This document shows, in pieces, positions 16,777 through 24,818 of a DNA stretch of 37,037 nucleotides (within the stretch, counting starts at the first letter, position 1; each line of letters begins with the position of its first letter). The notes beneath the pieces were generated by a model that worked only from the letters and a program-made list of their open reading frames with translations, had not been told where the DNA came from and searched no databases. Position numbers and translations under genes: made by a program. Origin of the DNA: an uncultured Pelagibacteraceae bacterium (GTDB lineage Bacteria > Pseudomonadota > Alphaproteobacteria > Pelagibacterales > Pelagibacteraceae); NCBI GenBank assembly GCA_902604545.1, contig CACKZG010000008.1:1-37037 (forward strand). The letters run 5' to 3'.

Positions 16777-17226
16777 TTATTTTCTATCGACAATCGTTGC
16801 AGACCACTGAGCATCAGCCATCTTTTTTCCTTCAACAAAAGCTTCACCTTTGTATTTCCAAACACGTCCATGTGATCTTATTGCTTCAATATTTAATTCT
16901 AATTTACAATCTGGAATTACAGGGTTTCTAAAACGAGCCCTGTCAACGCTCATCAAAAAAACTAATTTGTTTTCATATTGCTTTTTATCAATTCCAGATG
17001 CGGTTAAAGCAGCGGCTGCTTGTCCAAATGCCTCTACTATCAAAACACCTGGCATCACTGGTTGTCCTGGAAAATGACCTTGTACAAAAAAACTATCTTT
17101 TTTTACATAAACAACTGCTGTTGCAGAATGAAGTTTTTTTATGTTATTAAGTTCATCAATCAATAACATTGGTTCTCTATGAGGTAAAAGATCTATTATT
17201 TGTTTCTTATTTAGAGATGAAGTCAT
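16777..17226 (-). CDS. fabZ: 3-hydroxyacyl-ACP dehydratase
   Basis: Dehydrates beta-hydroxyacyl-ACP in fatty acid elongation and thereby competes with LpxA/LpxD for the hydroxyacyl-ACP pool; clustering with lpx genes is widespread. The 149-residue hot-dog protein shows LLPHREPMLLID, the catalytic His-Glu pair H51 and E65 in HFPGQPVMPGVLIVEAFGQ, and the C-terminal WKYKGEAFVEGKKMADAQWSA region. The ATG at 17226 lies inside the upstream skp-like gene (20-nt overlap); the next Met is at residue 20, after the conserved PHRE, so the upstream start is required. Confidence 0.97.
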   Translation of the reverse strand: MTSSLNKKQIIDLLPHREPMLLIDELNNIKKLHSATAVVYVKKDSFFVQGHFPGQPVMPGVLIVEAFGQAAAALTASGIDKKQYENKLVFLMSVDRARFRNPVIPDCKLELNIEAIRSHGRVWKYKGEAFVEGKKMADAQWSATIVDRK

Positions 17227-17737
17227 TAAAGTTCGAAATATTAATTTTTTTGTTTACAAGTTCAATTACATCTGTGGTTTTATTTAAATCATTATGGCCA
17301 ACAATAATATATTTTTCTTGTAAAAGATATTTAATATTATTTTCAGCAACATAATCAAGTAATATTGGTTCAATTAATTTTAAAAAATTAGATTTATCAT
17401 TCATTAATTTATTTTGTAAATCTTTGTTTGTTTTTTGGTTTAATTGATTAAAATTGATAACATCTTGTCTAAATGTATTTAGTTTATTATTGAATTCATT
17501 TTGATCTAAAATATTTTTTTGAGCAATTAAACTTTCTTCTCTTTTTTTTAATTCGTTTTTGGTTTCTAAATTTTTACTATTATTTTTTTTTTTTAGATTT
17601 GTAAATTCGTTATTTATGTGTTTACCAACATTTGTTTGGTTAATAATTTTATCTATATCAATATAAAATATTTCTGCATATAAATTACTTGAATAGATAC
17701 AAAAAAAAAATAAGAAAAAAAAATTTAAAATTTTCAT
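17207..17737 (-). CDS. OmpH/Skp-like periplasmic chaperone
   Basis: Periplasmic holdase expected to carry unfolded outer-membrane proteins to the BAM complex. The 176 residues begin with a signal peptide (MKILNFFFLFFFCIYSSNLYA, cleavage likely after A21), followed by EIFYIDIDKIINQTNVGKHI, the typical OmpH core opening (VDxxKVxxxxxxGK). Residues about 45-125 are rich in Lys, Glu, Asn and Gln and look like the Skp coiled-coil arms; the ending IIVGHNDLNKTTDVIELVNKKI resembles the family's closing strand. It sits between bamA (1-nt overlap, TAATG) and fabZ, the normal skp position. Divergent in sequence; context supports the call. Confidence 0.85.
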   Translation of the reverse strand: MKILNFFFLFFFCIYSSNLYAEIFYIDIDKIINQTNVGKHINNEFTNLKKKNNSKNLETKNELKKREESLIAQKNILDQNEFNNKLNTFRQDVINFNQLNQKTNKDLQNKLMNDKSNFLKLIEPILLDYVAENNIKYLLQEKYIIVGHNDLNKTTDVIELVNKKINISNFNDFISK

Positions 17738-19971
17738 TAAAAAGTTGTACCTATGTCAAATCTAAAAGTTTGTTCAACATCTGTACTAGCTTTTGTTATT
17801 GGTTGAGCAAAAACAAAATTTAATGGTCCGATAGGTGTCAACCAGTCAATTGATAGACCTGTTGATGATCTTATTTTACTATTATCTAGACCACTATCAT
17901 AATCGACACCCCAAATATTTCCAGCATCAAGAAAAATATTGAAATCCACTGATTCTAATTCAGGTAATAAAGTTGGTAACGTAGTTGCAAAAGATGTTGA
18001 AGAAGCATAATTACCACCTATAAAATCTTGATTATCTTTAGGTCCAATTTTTCCTGGTTCAAATCCTCTTAACTTTCTAGATGATAAATATAATCTATCA
18101 GATACCCTCACATCACTTCCGTCTAAAGAATTAATTGTAGATATATAAAATGAAACATTTGAGACAGTATTTTCGGTTAATTTATGATAAGTTTTAAAAT
18201 CATAAGAATTAGACAATGAATAATCATTAGATAACATGGGTAGTGCTTGATTAAATCGTGAGTAATAACCATCTGTTGGCCTAAAAGACTGATCTCTTTT
18301 GTCGTATAAAAAACTATAATCCAACTCAATTGTATTATAATTACCATCTTGTTTTTTTAAGGCTGCTGAAGCAGTACTATCTGTTGTTAAATCTTCAGAC
18401 TCCATAACAATTAAAGGCGTAAAAAATAAATCTTGTTTGTATTCAAATCCAGTACCAAATGTAAAATTTGTTATAGTATTTTCAAATCCAGATGTACTTA
18501 AATAATCATTACTAGCCCTAGATAAATTTAACCTTAATGATTTATCACTATAATTATAATTAGGTATTATAACATTAAATCCACCTTTTACTGATTTAGG
18601 ATTTATTGTTAAATTAGTATTAAGTTTTGTGGCATTTCCTGAAAAATTATTTTCTTTAATACCAAATGAAAAGGTTTGTCCCGAAGAACCATAACCAGCT
18701 CCAGCTGAAATTTCACCAGTAGGTTGTTCCGCAACTGTAATTTCAATATCTTTTTTAAATTCATTATTTGTCTCTAAAATCTTGTAATCAACTTTTGAAA
18801 ATAAACCACTTGCTTTAATATTATTTATAGATTTATTATTTAAAATTTCATTAAGAGGGTCACCTTCATCAACAATTAAAAGATTACGAATAGCGGTTTC
18901 ATTAGTGATGTCGTTACCTATGATATTTATTCTATCTACATATAATTTTTGACTTTCATTTATTATAAAATCAATATCAATTTTATTTTCGTCAACAATA
19001 CTCTCCTTAAAAGATGCATTTATAAATTCATATTGTTTTGTAATAGCTATTTTGTCAATTTCATTTAATAGTTCATTAATTCTATTTATTGAATAAGCCT
19101 TATCTTCCAGATCATCTAATAATTGTTTAATGAATTTAAAATTATTTGGATCATAATCTGTAGGAATATTTAAAGATAAATTATTAAAATAAAATTTTTT
19201 TCCTGCATTAATATTATAAGTTAAACTAAAATTATTTTCTTGAATAACATTTGCACTTGTTTGAGATATTTTAACATTATAATAACCTTCATTTAAATAA
19301 AAATTTTTTAACAATCTTTGATCTAATTGAATCTGTCTTTCATTTAAATATTTTTTTTTTGATAAAAATTTCCAAAATTTATTTTCTTCAGTAACAATAA
19401 TACTAGAGAGCAATCTTGATTTAAATATTTTATTACCTGAAAAATTAATTTTTTTTATAACTGCCTTTTGGTTAAGTGTTATGTTGTAAGTCAAATCAAC
19501 AGTTTTATTATCGTTTTGTTTTACTATTAAATCCACATTAGAGAAATAATATCCTGACATTTTAAGGAAATTAGATAATTTTAAAACATCTTCAGAAGAT
19601 CTTTCTTCAACATATGATTTTTTTTCAGTAATTGATAATTGATCTAATAAGGCTTGTTTTAATTTTTTGTTTTTGACACCAATAATTTGAACTGATTGAA
19701 CTAAATTATTTTCTATTACATTAATTGTTAAAATATTATTTTTCAAACTAACCGATACATCATTAAAAAAATCAGTTTCATAAAGTTCTTTAATAACATT
19801 ATTTAAATCATTAATTGTTATATCATCACCTATACTAATTTTAGAAAAAACTATAATTGTATTATCTGTAATTCTTTCATTGCCTTCAATGGAAATTGAT
19901 TTAACAATTTCTGCATTTACAAAAGTAGTCTTGATAAGAAAAATAAAAATTAATAAAAAAAATTTAATCAT
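17737..19971 (-). CDS. bamA: Outer-membrane beta-barrel assembly factor BamA
   Basis: Core of the BAM machine that inserts beta-barrel proteins into the outer membrane. The protein has a signal peptide ending at about TTFVNA, then POTRA repeats (EIVKSISIEGNERITDNTI opens the first; further units follow to about residue 420), then an Omp85 barrel starting near EISAGAGYGSSGQ and ending in Phe (RFDIGTTF). VSDRLYLSSRKLRGFEPGKIGP is the conserved lid/RGF region. An in-frame ATG 12 nt upstream (19983) would give 748 residues; I prefer 19971 (744) because it forms TAATG with the dxr stop, the arrangement also used at the bamA-skp junction. The rseP gene usually found between dxr and bamA is missing. 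Confidence 0.95.
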   Translation of the reverse strand: MIKFFLLIFIFLIKTTFVNAEIVKSISIEGNERITDNTIIVFSKISIGDDITINDLNNVIKELYETDFFNDVSVSLKNNILTINVIENNLVQSVQIIGVKNKKLKQALLDQLSITEKKSYVEERSSEDVLKLSNFLKMSGYYFSNVDLIVKQNDNKTVDLTYNITLNQKAVIKKINFSGNKIFKSRLLSSIIVTEENKFWKFLSKKKYLNERQIQLDQRLLKNFYLNEGYYNVKISQTSANVIQENNFSLTYNINAGKKFYFNNLSLNIPTDYDPNNFKFIKQLLDDLEDKAYSINRINELLNEIDKIAITKQYEFINASFKESIVDENKIDIDFIINESQKLYVDRINIIGNDITNETAIRNLLIVDEGDPLNEILNNKSINNIKASGLFSKVDYKILETNNEFKKDIEITVAEQPTGEISAGAGYGSSGQTFSFGIKENNFSGNATKLNTNLTINPKSVKGGFNVIIPNYNYSDKSLRLNLSRASNDYLSTSGFENTITNFTFGTGFEYKQDLFFTPLIVMESEDLTTDSTASAALKKQDGNYNTIELDYSFLYDKRDQSFRPTDGYYSRFNQALPMLSNDYSLSNSYDFKTYHKLTENTVSNVSFYISTINSLDGSDVRVSDRLYLSSRKLRGFEPGKIGPKDNQDFIGGNYASSTSFATTLPTLLPELESVDFNIFLDAGNIWGVDYDSGLDNSKIRSSTGLSIDWLTPIGPLNFVFAQPITKASTDVEQTFRFDIGTTF

Positions 19972-21161
19972 TAATTTGAACATATAGATAGTTTGTGAGT
20001 TTTCAATCTAACAAAATCGTTAATTTCACTTATTTCTTTATAGTTTTTTGGTGCTATTTTTTTTAATTTTTTAATACTTTTTAAATTTAACATATAAAAT
20101 AAATTATTAAATATATTTTTAAAAGAAATTTTTTTTTGTAAAAAAAGATTTACCAACTCATCATTAATTGAAACCAATGCTGTATCAAACAATGAGCAAT
20201 GTTTGGGGTAAGTTTCTAAAATTTTAATTACTGGGAATTTTTTTTTATCTACATCTGTAAAGTTTAAATTATTTAGAATTTTAAAATTTGTTTGACTTTT
20301 ATTTGTAAGGTTAAGATTTTTATCTAATGAGTTTGCAATTGGGATCGACATATTTGGTTCATGAGCACAAATCTTAATTAAACCATTTCTAAATTGAATT
20401 ATGCTATGAATATATGATTGAGGATGTATCTTGATTGAAATTTTATTTATATCAATATTAAAAAGTCTTTGTGCCTCAATAACTTCAAACATTTTGTTAA
20501 CTAAAGTAGCAGAATCTATTGATATTTTTTTACCCATTTTCCATGTAGGGTGTTTTATTGCTTGATTTATTTTAATGTTTTTAAAATTTTTTAAGGAAGT
20601 GTTTCTAAATGGGCCACCTGAAGCTGTTATAAAAAGATTTTGAATAGATTTATTTAAATTTATGTTGTTTTTAATATTAAACTCATTCAGAGAAGACCAA
20701 ATTGAATAATGTTCGGAATCAATTGGAATAATCTTCGTTTTATTTAAAATTGATTTTTTTTTGATTAAATTCCATCCACAAATTATTGACTCTTTATTCG
20801 CTATAGCTATTTGTTTAGTAAATTTTATAATTTCCAAAGTTGGTTTTAAACCTGCAAAACCTACAATTGAATTCATTGTATAATCGACTTTTTTCTTAAA
20901 TATTTTGCTAAAAAAATTATAATTATTATAAACATTAATATTTTTATTTTTACATTTTTTTTTAAGAATTTTATAACTAGTATTGTTTGTAATTATTAAA
21001 TTCTTAACTCCATATTTTTTAGCTTGGCTGTATAATGTTTTATGATCTTTATTAGCTGTTAAAAGAATAACTTCAAAAATTCCATTATTTTTTTTAACAA
21101 TGTTTAATAAAATTTTTCCAATCGAACCAGTTGATCCAAGTATAGCGATATTTTTTTTCAT
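19971..21161 (-). CDS. dxr: 1-deoxy-D-xylulose 5-phosphate reductoisomerase
   Basis: Second enzyme of the MEP isoprenoid pathway, NADPH-dependent, feeding undecaprenyl and quinone synthesis. The 396 residues have the NADPH-binding opening ILGSTGSIGK and the metal/substrate residues D148 and E150 (PIDSEH), SGGPF (181-185), HPTWKMGKKISIDSATLVNK, and E229 in EVIEAQRLF, with HPQSYIHS after. The usual DSATMMNKGLE region reads DSATLVNKMFE, slightly divergent. It abuts cdsA with no gap. Uridylate and isoprenoid steps on either side supply UppS, two genes upstream. Confidence 0.96.
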   Translation of the reverse strand: MKKNIAILGSTGSIGKILLNIVKKNNGIFEVILLTANKDHKTLYSQAKKYGVKNLIITNNTSYKILKKKCKNKNINVYNNYNFFSKIFKKKVDYTMNSIVGFAGLKPTLEIIKFTKQIAIANKESIICGWNLIKKKSILNKTKIIPIDSEHYSIWSSLNEFNIKNNINLNKSIQNLFITASGGPFRNTSLKNFKNIKINQAIKHPTWKMGKKISIDSATLVNKMFEVIEAQRLFNIDINKISIKIHPQSYIHSIIQFRNGLIKICAHEPNMSIPIANSLDKNLNLTNKSQTNFKILNNLNFTDVDKKKFPVIKILETYPKHCSLFDTALVSINDELVNLFLQKKISFKNIFNNLFYMLNLKSIKKLKKIAPKNYKEISEINDFVRLKTHKLSICSN

Positions 21162-21791
21162 TTATAAAAAGTCTATTAATATTATTAAATACGAGAGTGG
21201 AAAAGCAAATATCATACCATCAGCTCTATCTAATAATCCACCATGTCCTGGAATAATTTTTCCAGTGTCTTTGATTTTTGATAATCTTTTAAAATAAGAA
21301 ATAATAATATCTCCTAATTGACTAATTGTTGAAATTAAAATTGCAAAAATTAACCATTTAATTATTGGTTCTTCGCTTGGATAGAAATTAATTAAAATAA
21401 TTGATGATATTATTGATAATAAATATCCACCTATCATTCCTGCATATGTTTTATTAGGGCTAAATTTTGTTAGTTTGGGTCCTTTGAATATTTTGCCAAA
21501 TACATATCCACCAATATCCGTTGATACACACAATATTGTTATAAATAACAAAAACAAATAATCGTTATCAATTCTGAGTTTATAAATAGTATAAAAAGAA
21601 AAAAATAAAAAAATATATCCAAATACACTATAGGGTTTTTTTTTACTCATCATATGCCACTCATAAGTAATTAAACTCAAACAAACCATTAAAAAAAATA
21701 TAAATAAATATGATCCCTTAATAATAAAAAAAAGAGTAGTGGGTATTAATACTAATGAACTTAAAATTCTTTTTATTAATTCTTGACTCAT
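21162..21791 (-). CDS. cdsA: Phosphatidate cytidylyltransferase (CDP-diglyceride synthase)
   Basis: Integral membrane enzyme making CDP-diacylglycerol from phosphatidate and CTP, the branch point for phospholipids. It has several hydrophobic helices and the family's C-terminal signature: SPNKTYAGMIGG, SQLGDIIISYFKR, and KIKDTGKIIPGHGGLLDRADGM, with the metal-binding Asp residues intact. At 209 residues it is shorter than typical CdsA (about 260-290); the missing part is N-terminal membrane helices, not the catalytic region. It overlaps uppS by 1 nt and abuts dxr. Confidence 0.94.
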   Translation of the reverse strand: MSQELIKRILSSLVLIPTTLFFIIKGSYLFIFFLMVCLSLITYEWHMMSKKKPYSVFGYIFLFFSFYTIYKLRIDNDYLFLLFITILCVSTDIGGYVFGKIFKGPKLTKFSPNKTYAGMIGGYLLSIISSIILINFYPSEEPIIKWLIFAILISTISQLGDIIISYFKRLSKIKDTGKIIPGHGGLLDRADGMIFAFPLSYLIILIDFL

Positions 21792-22465
21792 TAAATCTTT
21801 CCAAAATTTCTTTTTGTAGATTTAAATTTTTTAATAATTTTTTTATAATCAATGACATTGAAGTCCGGCCATAATTTTTTTTCAAAGTGAATTTCAGTAT
21901 ATGCCAACTGCCATAATAAAAAATTACTTAGTCTTTTTGTATTACCTGTTCTAATTAATAAATCTGGATCTGGTATATCGTTGGTGAGTAAATACTTTGA
22001 CACATTTTTTTCAGTAAATTTTTTTTTAAGTTTTTTTAATTTTTTAAACGTTTCAATTAATTCCTTTTTTGAACCATAATTTAAAGCTAAATTAATCTGA
22101 AGCTTGGTGTTTTGTGCTGTTAAATTTTCCGATTTTCTTAAAAGTTTATTTAACACTGGAGAAAAGTTTTTATATCCAATAATTTTAAGTTTAATATTTT
22201 TGTTATTAAGATTTTCAATTTTATTAAGTAGGAAATTTTCTAATAAATTAAATAAATACTTTATTTCTTTTTTTGGTCTATTCCAGTTTTCGGTAGAAAA
22301 AGTAAACAAAGTAATAAACTTAATTTTTTGTTTTATTGTCTCTTTTAAAATATTTTCAATTGTATTTAAACCAGCTCTATGTCCTTCATTTCTTGACTTT
22401 TTGTTTTTCAAGCCCCATCTCCCATTGCCATCCATTATTATGGCTACATGATTGAGAGGATTCAT
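21791..22465 (-). CDS. uppS: Undecaprenyl diphosphate synthase
   Basis: cis-Prenyltransferase extending farnesyl diphosphate to the C55 carrier for peptidoglycan and polysaccharides. The 224 residues show HVAIIMDGNGRW (catalytic D12), NEGHRAG, LFTFSTENWNRP, LNYGSKKEL and the C-terminal DLLIRTGNTKRLSNFLLWQLAYTEIHF. In the diphosphate-binding loop the usual Gly/Ser-Gly/Asn-Glu reads GNT, a small deviation. The gene is separated from frr by 1 nt and overlaps cdsA by 1 nt. Confidence 0.96.
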   Translation of the reverse strand: MNPLNHVAIIMDGNGRWGLKNKKSRNEGHRAGLNTIENILKETIKQKIKFITLFTFSTENWNRPKKEIKYLFNLLENFLLNKIENLNNKNIKLKIIGYKNFSPVLNKLLRKSENLTAQNTKLQINLALNYGSKKELIETFKKLKKLKKKFTEKNVSKYLLTNDIPDPDLLIRTGNTKRLSNFLLWQLAYTEIHFEKKLWPDFNVIDYKKIIKKFKSTKRNFGKI

Positions 22466-22466
22466 T

Positions 22467-23018
22467 TTATATTGTCATTATTTCTTTTTCCTTTAAAGAA
22501 ACCTTTCCATCTACAATTTTAATATGGTCATCTGTAATAGATTGGACATTTTTTTCAAAAGATTTTTCTTCATCTTCACCAATCTCTTTTGATTTTAAAA
22601 GTTTTTTTAACTCTTCATTTGCTTCTCTACGAATATTTCTTATTGAAACTTTACATTTTTCACCAATTGATCTTATCATTTTTTTTAATTCTATCCTTCG
22701 TTCTTCATTGAGTTCTGGAACTGGTAGTCTAATCATCTGACCATCTATCTGTGGATTTAATCCCAAATCTGATTTTTTAATCGCTGCATCTACCATAGGA
22801 ACATTATTTACATCCCATACCTGAATGTTTATAGTTCTTGGTTCAGGAGTTGTTATGCTTCCAACTTGATTTATTGGCATTTGTTGACCGTAAACATCGA
22901 CTTTAATTAAATCTAGCATTGATGCATTTGCTCTTCCTGTTCTTAGAGAAGATAATTCTTTTGAGAATACATCAATGGCTTTATCCATTTTGATATTGTA
23001 TGACTTTTCGTCAAACAT
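22467..23018 (-). CDS. frr: Ribosome recycling factor
   Basis: Splits post-termination ribosomes together with EF-G. The 183 residues match the family: an opening helix, then LSSLRTGRANASMLDLIKVDVYGQQMPINQVGSI (domain I to II transition), PEPRTINIQVWD, IRLPVPELNEERRIELKKMI and VSIRNIRREANEELKKL, all characteristic. It abuts tsf with no spacer. In most bacteria pyrH (UMP kinase) lies between tsf and frr; here it is absent. Confidence 0.97.
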   Translation of the reverse strand: MFDEKSYNIKMDKAIDVFSKELSSLRTGRANASMLDLIKVDVYGQQMPINQVGSITTPEPRTINIQVWDVNNVPMVDAAIKKSDLGLNPQIDGQMIRLPVPELNEERRIELKKMIRSIGEKCKVSIRNIRREANEELKKLLKSKEIGEDEEKSFEKNVQSITDDHIKIVDGKVSLKEKEIMTI

Positions 23019-23870
23019 TTATTCTCCAATCTTTATTCTAAAAAACTCTTTTATTTTTAAATCAGCTGTTGAAAGTTCTTTAATTATATCTTGTACTTTT
23101 TTTTTAGGTTCCATTACCCATGCTTGTGTCATAAGAGCATTTTCCTCTTTGAATTTATTCATTTTACCTAGACTTATTTTTTTTGCAATATCATCGGGTT
23201 TTCCAGAGTTTTTTAATTCTTCAGTAACTAATTCTTGCTCTTTATCAATTATTGATTGATCTATTAAGCTGGATTCTAAAGCTAATGGATTTGATGCCGC
23301 AATATGCATAGACAACTGTTTACTAAACGTCTTAATAGTATCAGAATTATCTTTAGTATCCAGTGAAACCATCACAGCTAACTTGGCAACATTATCTTTT
23401 ACAACTGTATGAAGATAATGATTATTTACACCATCGTTATTTTGAATTGTTTTTGCTTTTCCAATTGTGATTTTTTCACCAATTTTTGCAATCAATGCAA
23501 CTAAATTATCTTCAACAGTTTGTCCATTTTTCATTTTAGCTGCTTTTAATTCCTCAATGTTTGAACCATTTTCATTATTGAGTTCACTTAATTCTTTAAC
23601 AAAAGAAATAAAATCATCATTCTTAGCAACAAAATCAGTTTCGCAATTTACTTCAATCACAGATATCTTTGTATCGTCCCCACTAACTACAACAACTCCT
23701 TCCTTTGCATCTCTAGACATTTTTTTTGAAGCTTTTGAAATTCCTTTAACTCTTAAAATTTCAATTGCCTTATCCAAATCTCCATTTGACTCTTTAATAG
23801 CTAAGTTGCAATCTTTAAAACCTGCCCCAGTAGCTTCTCTAAGTTTTTTTACTTTTTCTATATCACTCAT
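23019..23870 (-). CDS. tsf: Translation elongation factor Ts
   Basis: Nucleotide exchange factor for EF-Tu. The 283 residues open with the UBA-like domain [21 protein letters not shown], followed by KGISKASKK and the EF-Tu-contacting motif TDFVAKND (78-85), and further on [11 protein letters not shown]. Length and motif order are normal. Its ATG shares one base with the rpsB stop (TAATG), so it should be produced in step with S2 under the same leader control. Confidence 0.97.
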   Translation of the reverse strand: MSDIEKVKKLREATGAGFKDCNLAIKESNGDLDKAIEILRVKGISKASKKMSRDAKEGVVVVSGDDTKISVIEVNCETDFVAKNDDFISFVKELSELNNENGSNIEELKAAKMKNGQTVEDNLVALIAKIGEKITIGKAKTIQNNDGVNNHYLHTVVKDNVAKLAVMVSLDTKDNSDTIKTFSKQLSMHIAASNPLALESSLIDQSIIDKEQELVTEELKNSGKPDDIAKKISLGKMNKFKEENALMTQAWVMEPKKKVQDIIKELSTADLKIKEFFRIKIGE

Positions 23871-24688
23871 TAGTTTAAGTTCTCCTTATCTTTATTGGAA
23901 AATTTTTTTTCCAATTTATCTCTATCTAATTCCTGAATAGTTTTTGTTTTATCTTGCTCTTTAATTTCTTTATCTTTATTCTTTTTAGACTCAACTGTAG
24001 TTGCTGAGCTTTTAGCGCTATTTATTGTTTCTTTGATTAAATTACAGTAAAGATCAATAGCTCTTCTTGCATCATCATTACCTGGAATTGGATAATCTAT
24101 ATTATCAGGATTAGAGTTACTATCTAGAATAGCTATAATTGGTATTCCTAATTTAGCAGATTCAGCTATAGCAAGTGATTCATAATTTGTATCTATAACA
24201 AATACCAAATCTGGAACTTTTTTCATTTCGGCAATACCACCTAATGATCTTTGAAGCTTGTCTTTTTTTACACTCATTTTTAGAAGCTCTTTTTTTGTAA
24301 ATCCTCTATTTTCTGCTGTTAAATCAGTTTCTAGTTTTTTTAATTTTTTGATTGAATTTGAAATTGTTCCCCAGTTAGTTAGCATACCTCCTAGCCATCT
24401 GTAATTTACAAAATATTGATCTGTTTCTTTTGCAACTTCTGCAATTGCCTCTGATGCTTGTTTTTTTGTAGATACAAATAAAATTTTTCCATTATTTGCA
24501 ATAGTTTCATAAACTTTTTCCAAAGCTACTTTGGTTAACTCCACTGTTTGAGTAAGATCTATGATATGAATAGAGTCTCTTTTACCAAAAATGTATTTTT
24601 TCATTTTTGGATTCCATCTTAAAGTTTTATGTCCAAGATGAACGCCAGCTTCTAATAATTGTTGAATTGTAATGTTAGGTATTTTCAT
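23870..24688 (-). CDS. rpsB: Ribosomal protein S2
   Basis: Small-subunit protein S2. The 272 residues begin [33 protein letters not shown] and include [60 protein letters not shown] and [14 protein letters not shown], all conserved. A Lys/Glu-rich tail of about 45 residues after the S2 fold is probably disordered. It is the first gene of the translation-to-envelope operon and is preceded by a structured leader, the standard target of S2 autoregulation. Confidence 0.98.
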   Translation of the reverse strand: MKIPNITIQQLLEAGVHLGHKTLRWNPKMKKYIFGKRDSIHIIDLTQTVELTKVALEKVYETIANNGKILFVSTKKQASEAIAEVAKETDQYFVNYRWLGGMLTNWGTISNSIKKLKKLETDLTAENRGFTKKELLKMSVKKDKLQRSLGGIAEMKKVPDLVFVIDTNYESLAIAESAKLGIPIIAILDSNSNPDNIDYPIPGNDDARRAIDLYCNLIKETINSAKSSATTVESKKNKDKEIKEQDKTKTIQELDRDKLEKKFSNKDKENLN

Positions 24689-24760
24689 ATTTATTCCCGG
24701 TTAAGCCACCACAGTAATTTCCAATTAAGGACCGGAGGTATAAAACCAACAACTGTGTGC
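24689..24760 (-). ncRNA. rpsB (S2) leader with possible H-type pseudoknot
   Basis: The 130-nt gap between dnaE and rpsB is the longest in the window and its start-proximal half is much more GC-rich than the surroundings. In the transcript, CACAGU (24757-24752) can pair with ACUGUG (24715-24710), and CCGGU (24735-24731) with ACCGG (24701-24697). The two stems interleave, which is a pseudoknot. The last strand ends 8 nt before the AUG, where a ribosome would bind. From memory, a structured-RNA survey of Ca. Pelagibacter ubique reported a cis-regulatory motif before the S2 gene; this is probably that element. S2 binding as the signal is inference. Confidence 0.75.
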
Positions 24761-24781
24761 GTGTTAATTTAATTTATGGAG

Positions 24782-24810
24782 TATTTACAAATATTTACCG
24801 TGATTAACAA
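24782..24810 (-). promoter_or_regulatory. rpsB: Candidate rpsB promoter
   Basis: TTGTTA (24810-24805), a 17-nt spacer, then TAAATA (24787-24782). The -10 is a poor match (3 of 6), but the spacing is ideal and predicted initiation near 24775 would include both strands of the leader pseudoknot. No terminator for dnaE is visible in the gap, so read-through transcripts are also likely. Confidence 0.3.
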
Positions 24811-24818
24811 GTGATTAT

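Noticed and set aside
23467..23940. 157-codon open frame on the plus strand opposite tsf and rpsB.
   Set aside because: It is the complement of two conserved genes with Ser/Phe/Leu-rich translation typical of mirror frames in AT-rich DNA.
24734..24739. GGAGGT on the plus strand looks like an ideal ribosome binding site.
   Set aside because: No plausible reading frame follows on that strand; the bases are the complement of the rpsB leader, where they form part of the pseudoknot strand region.
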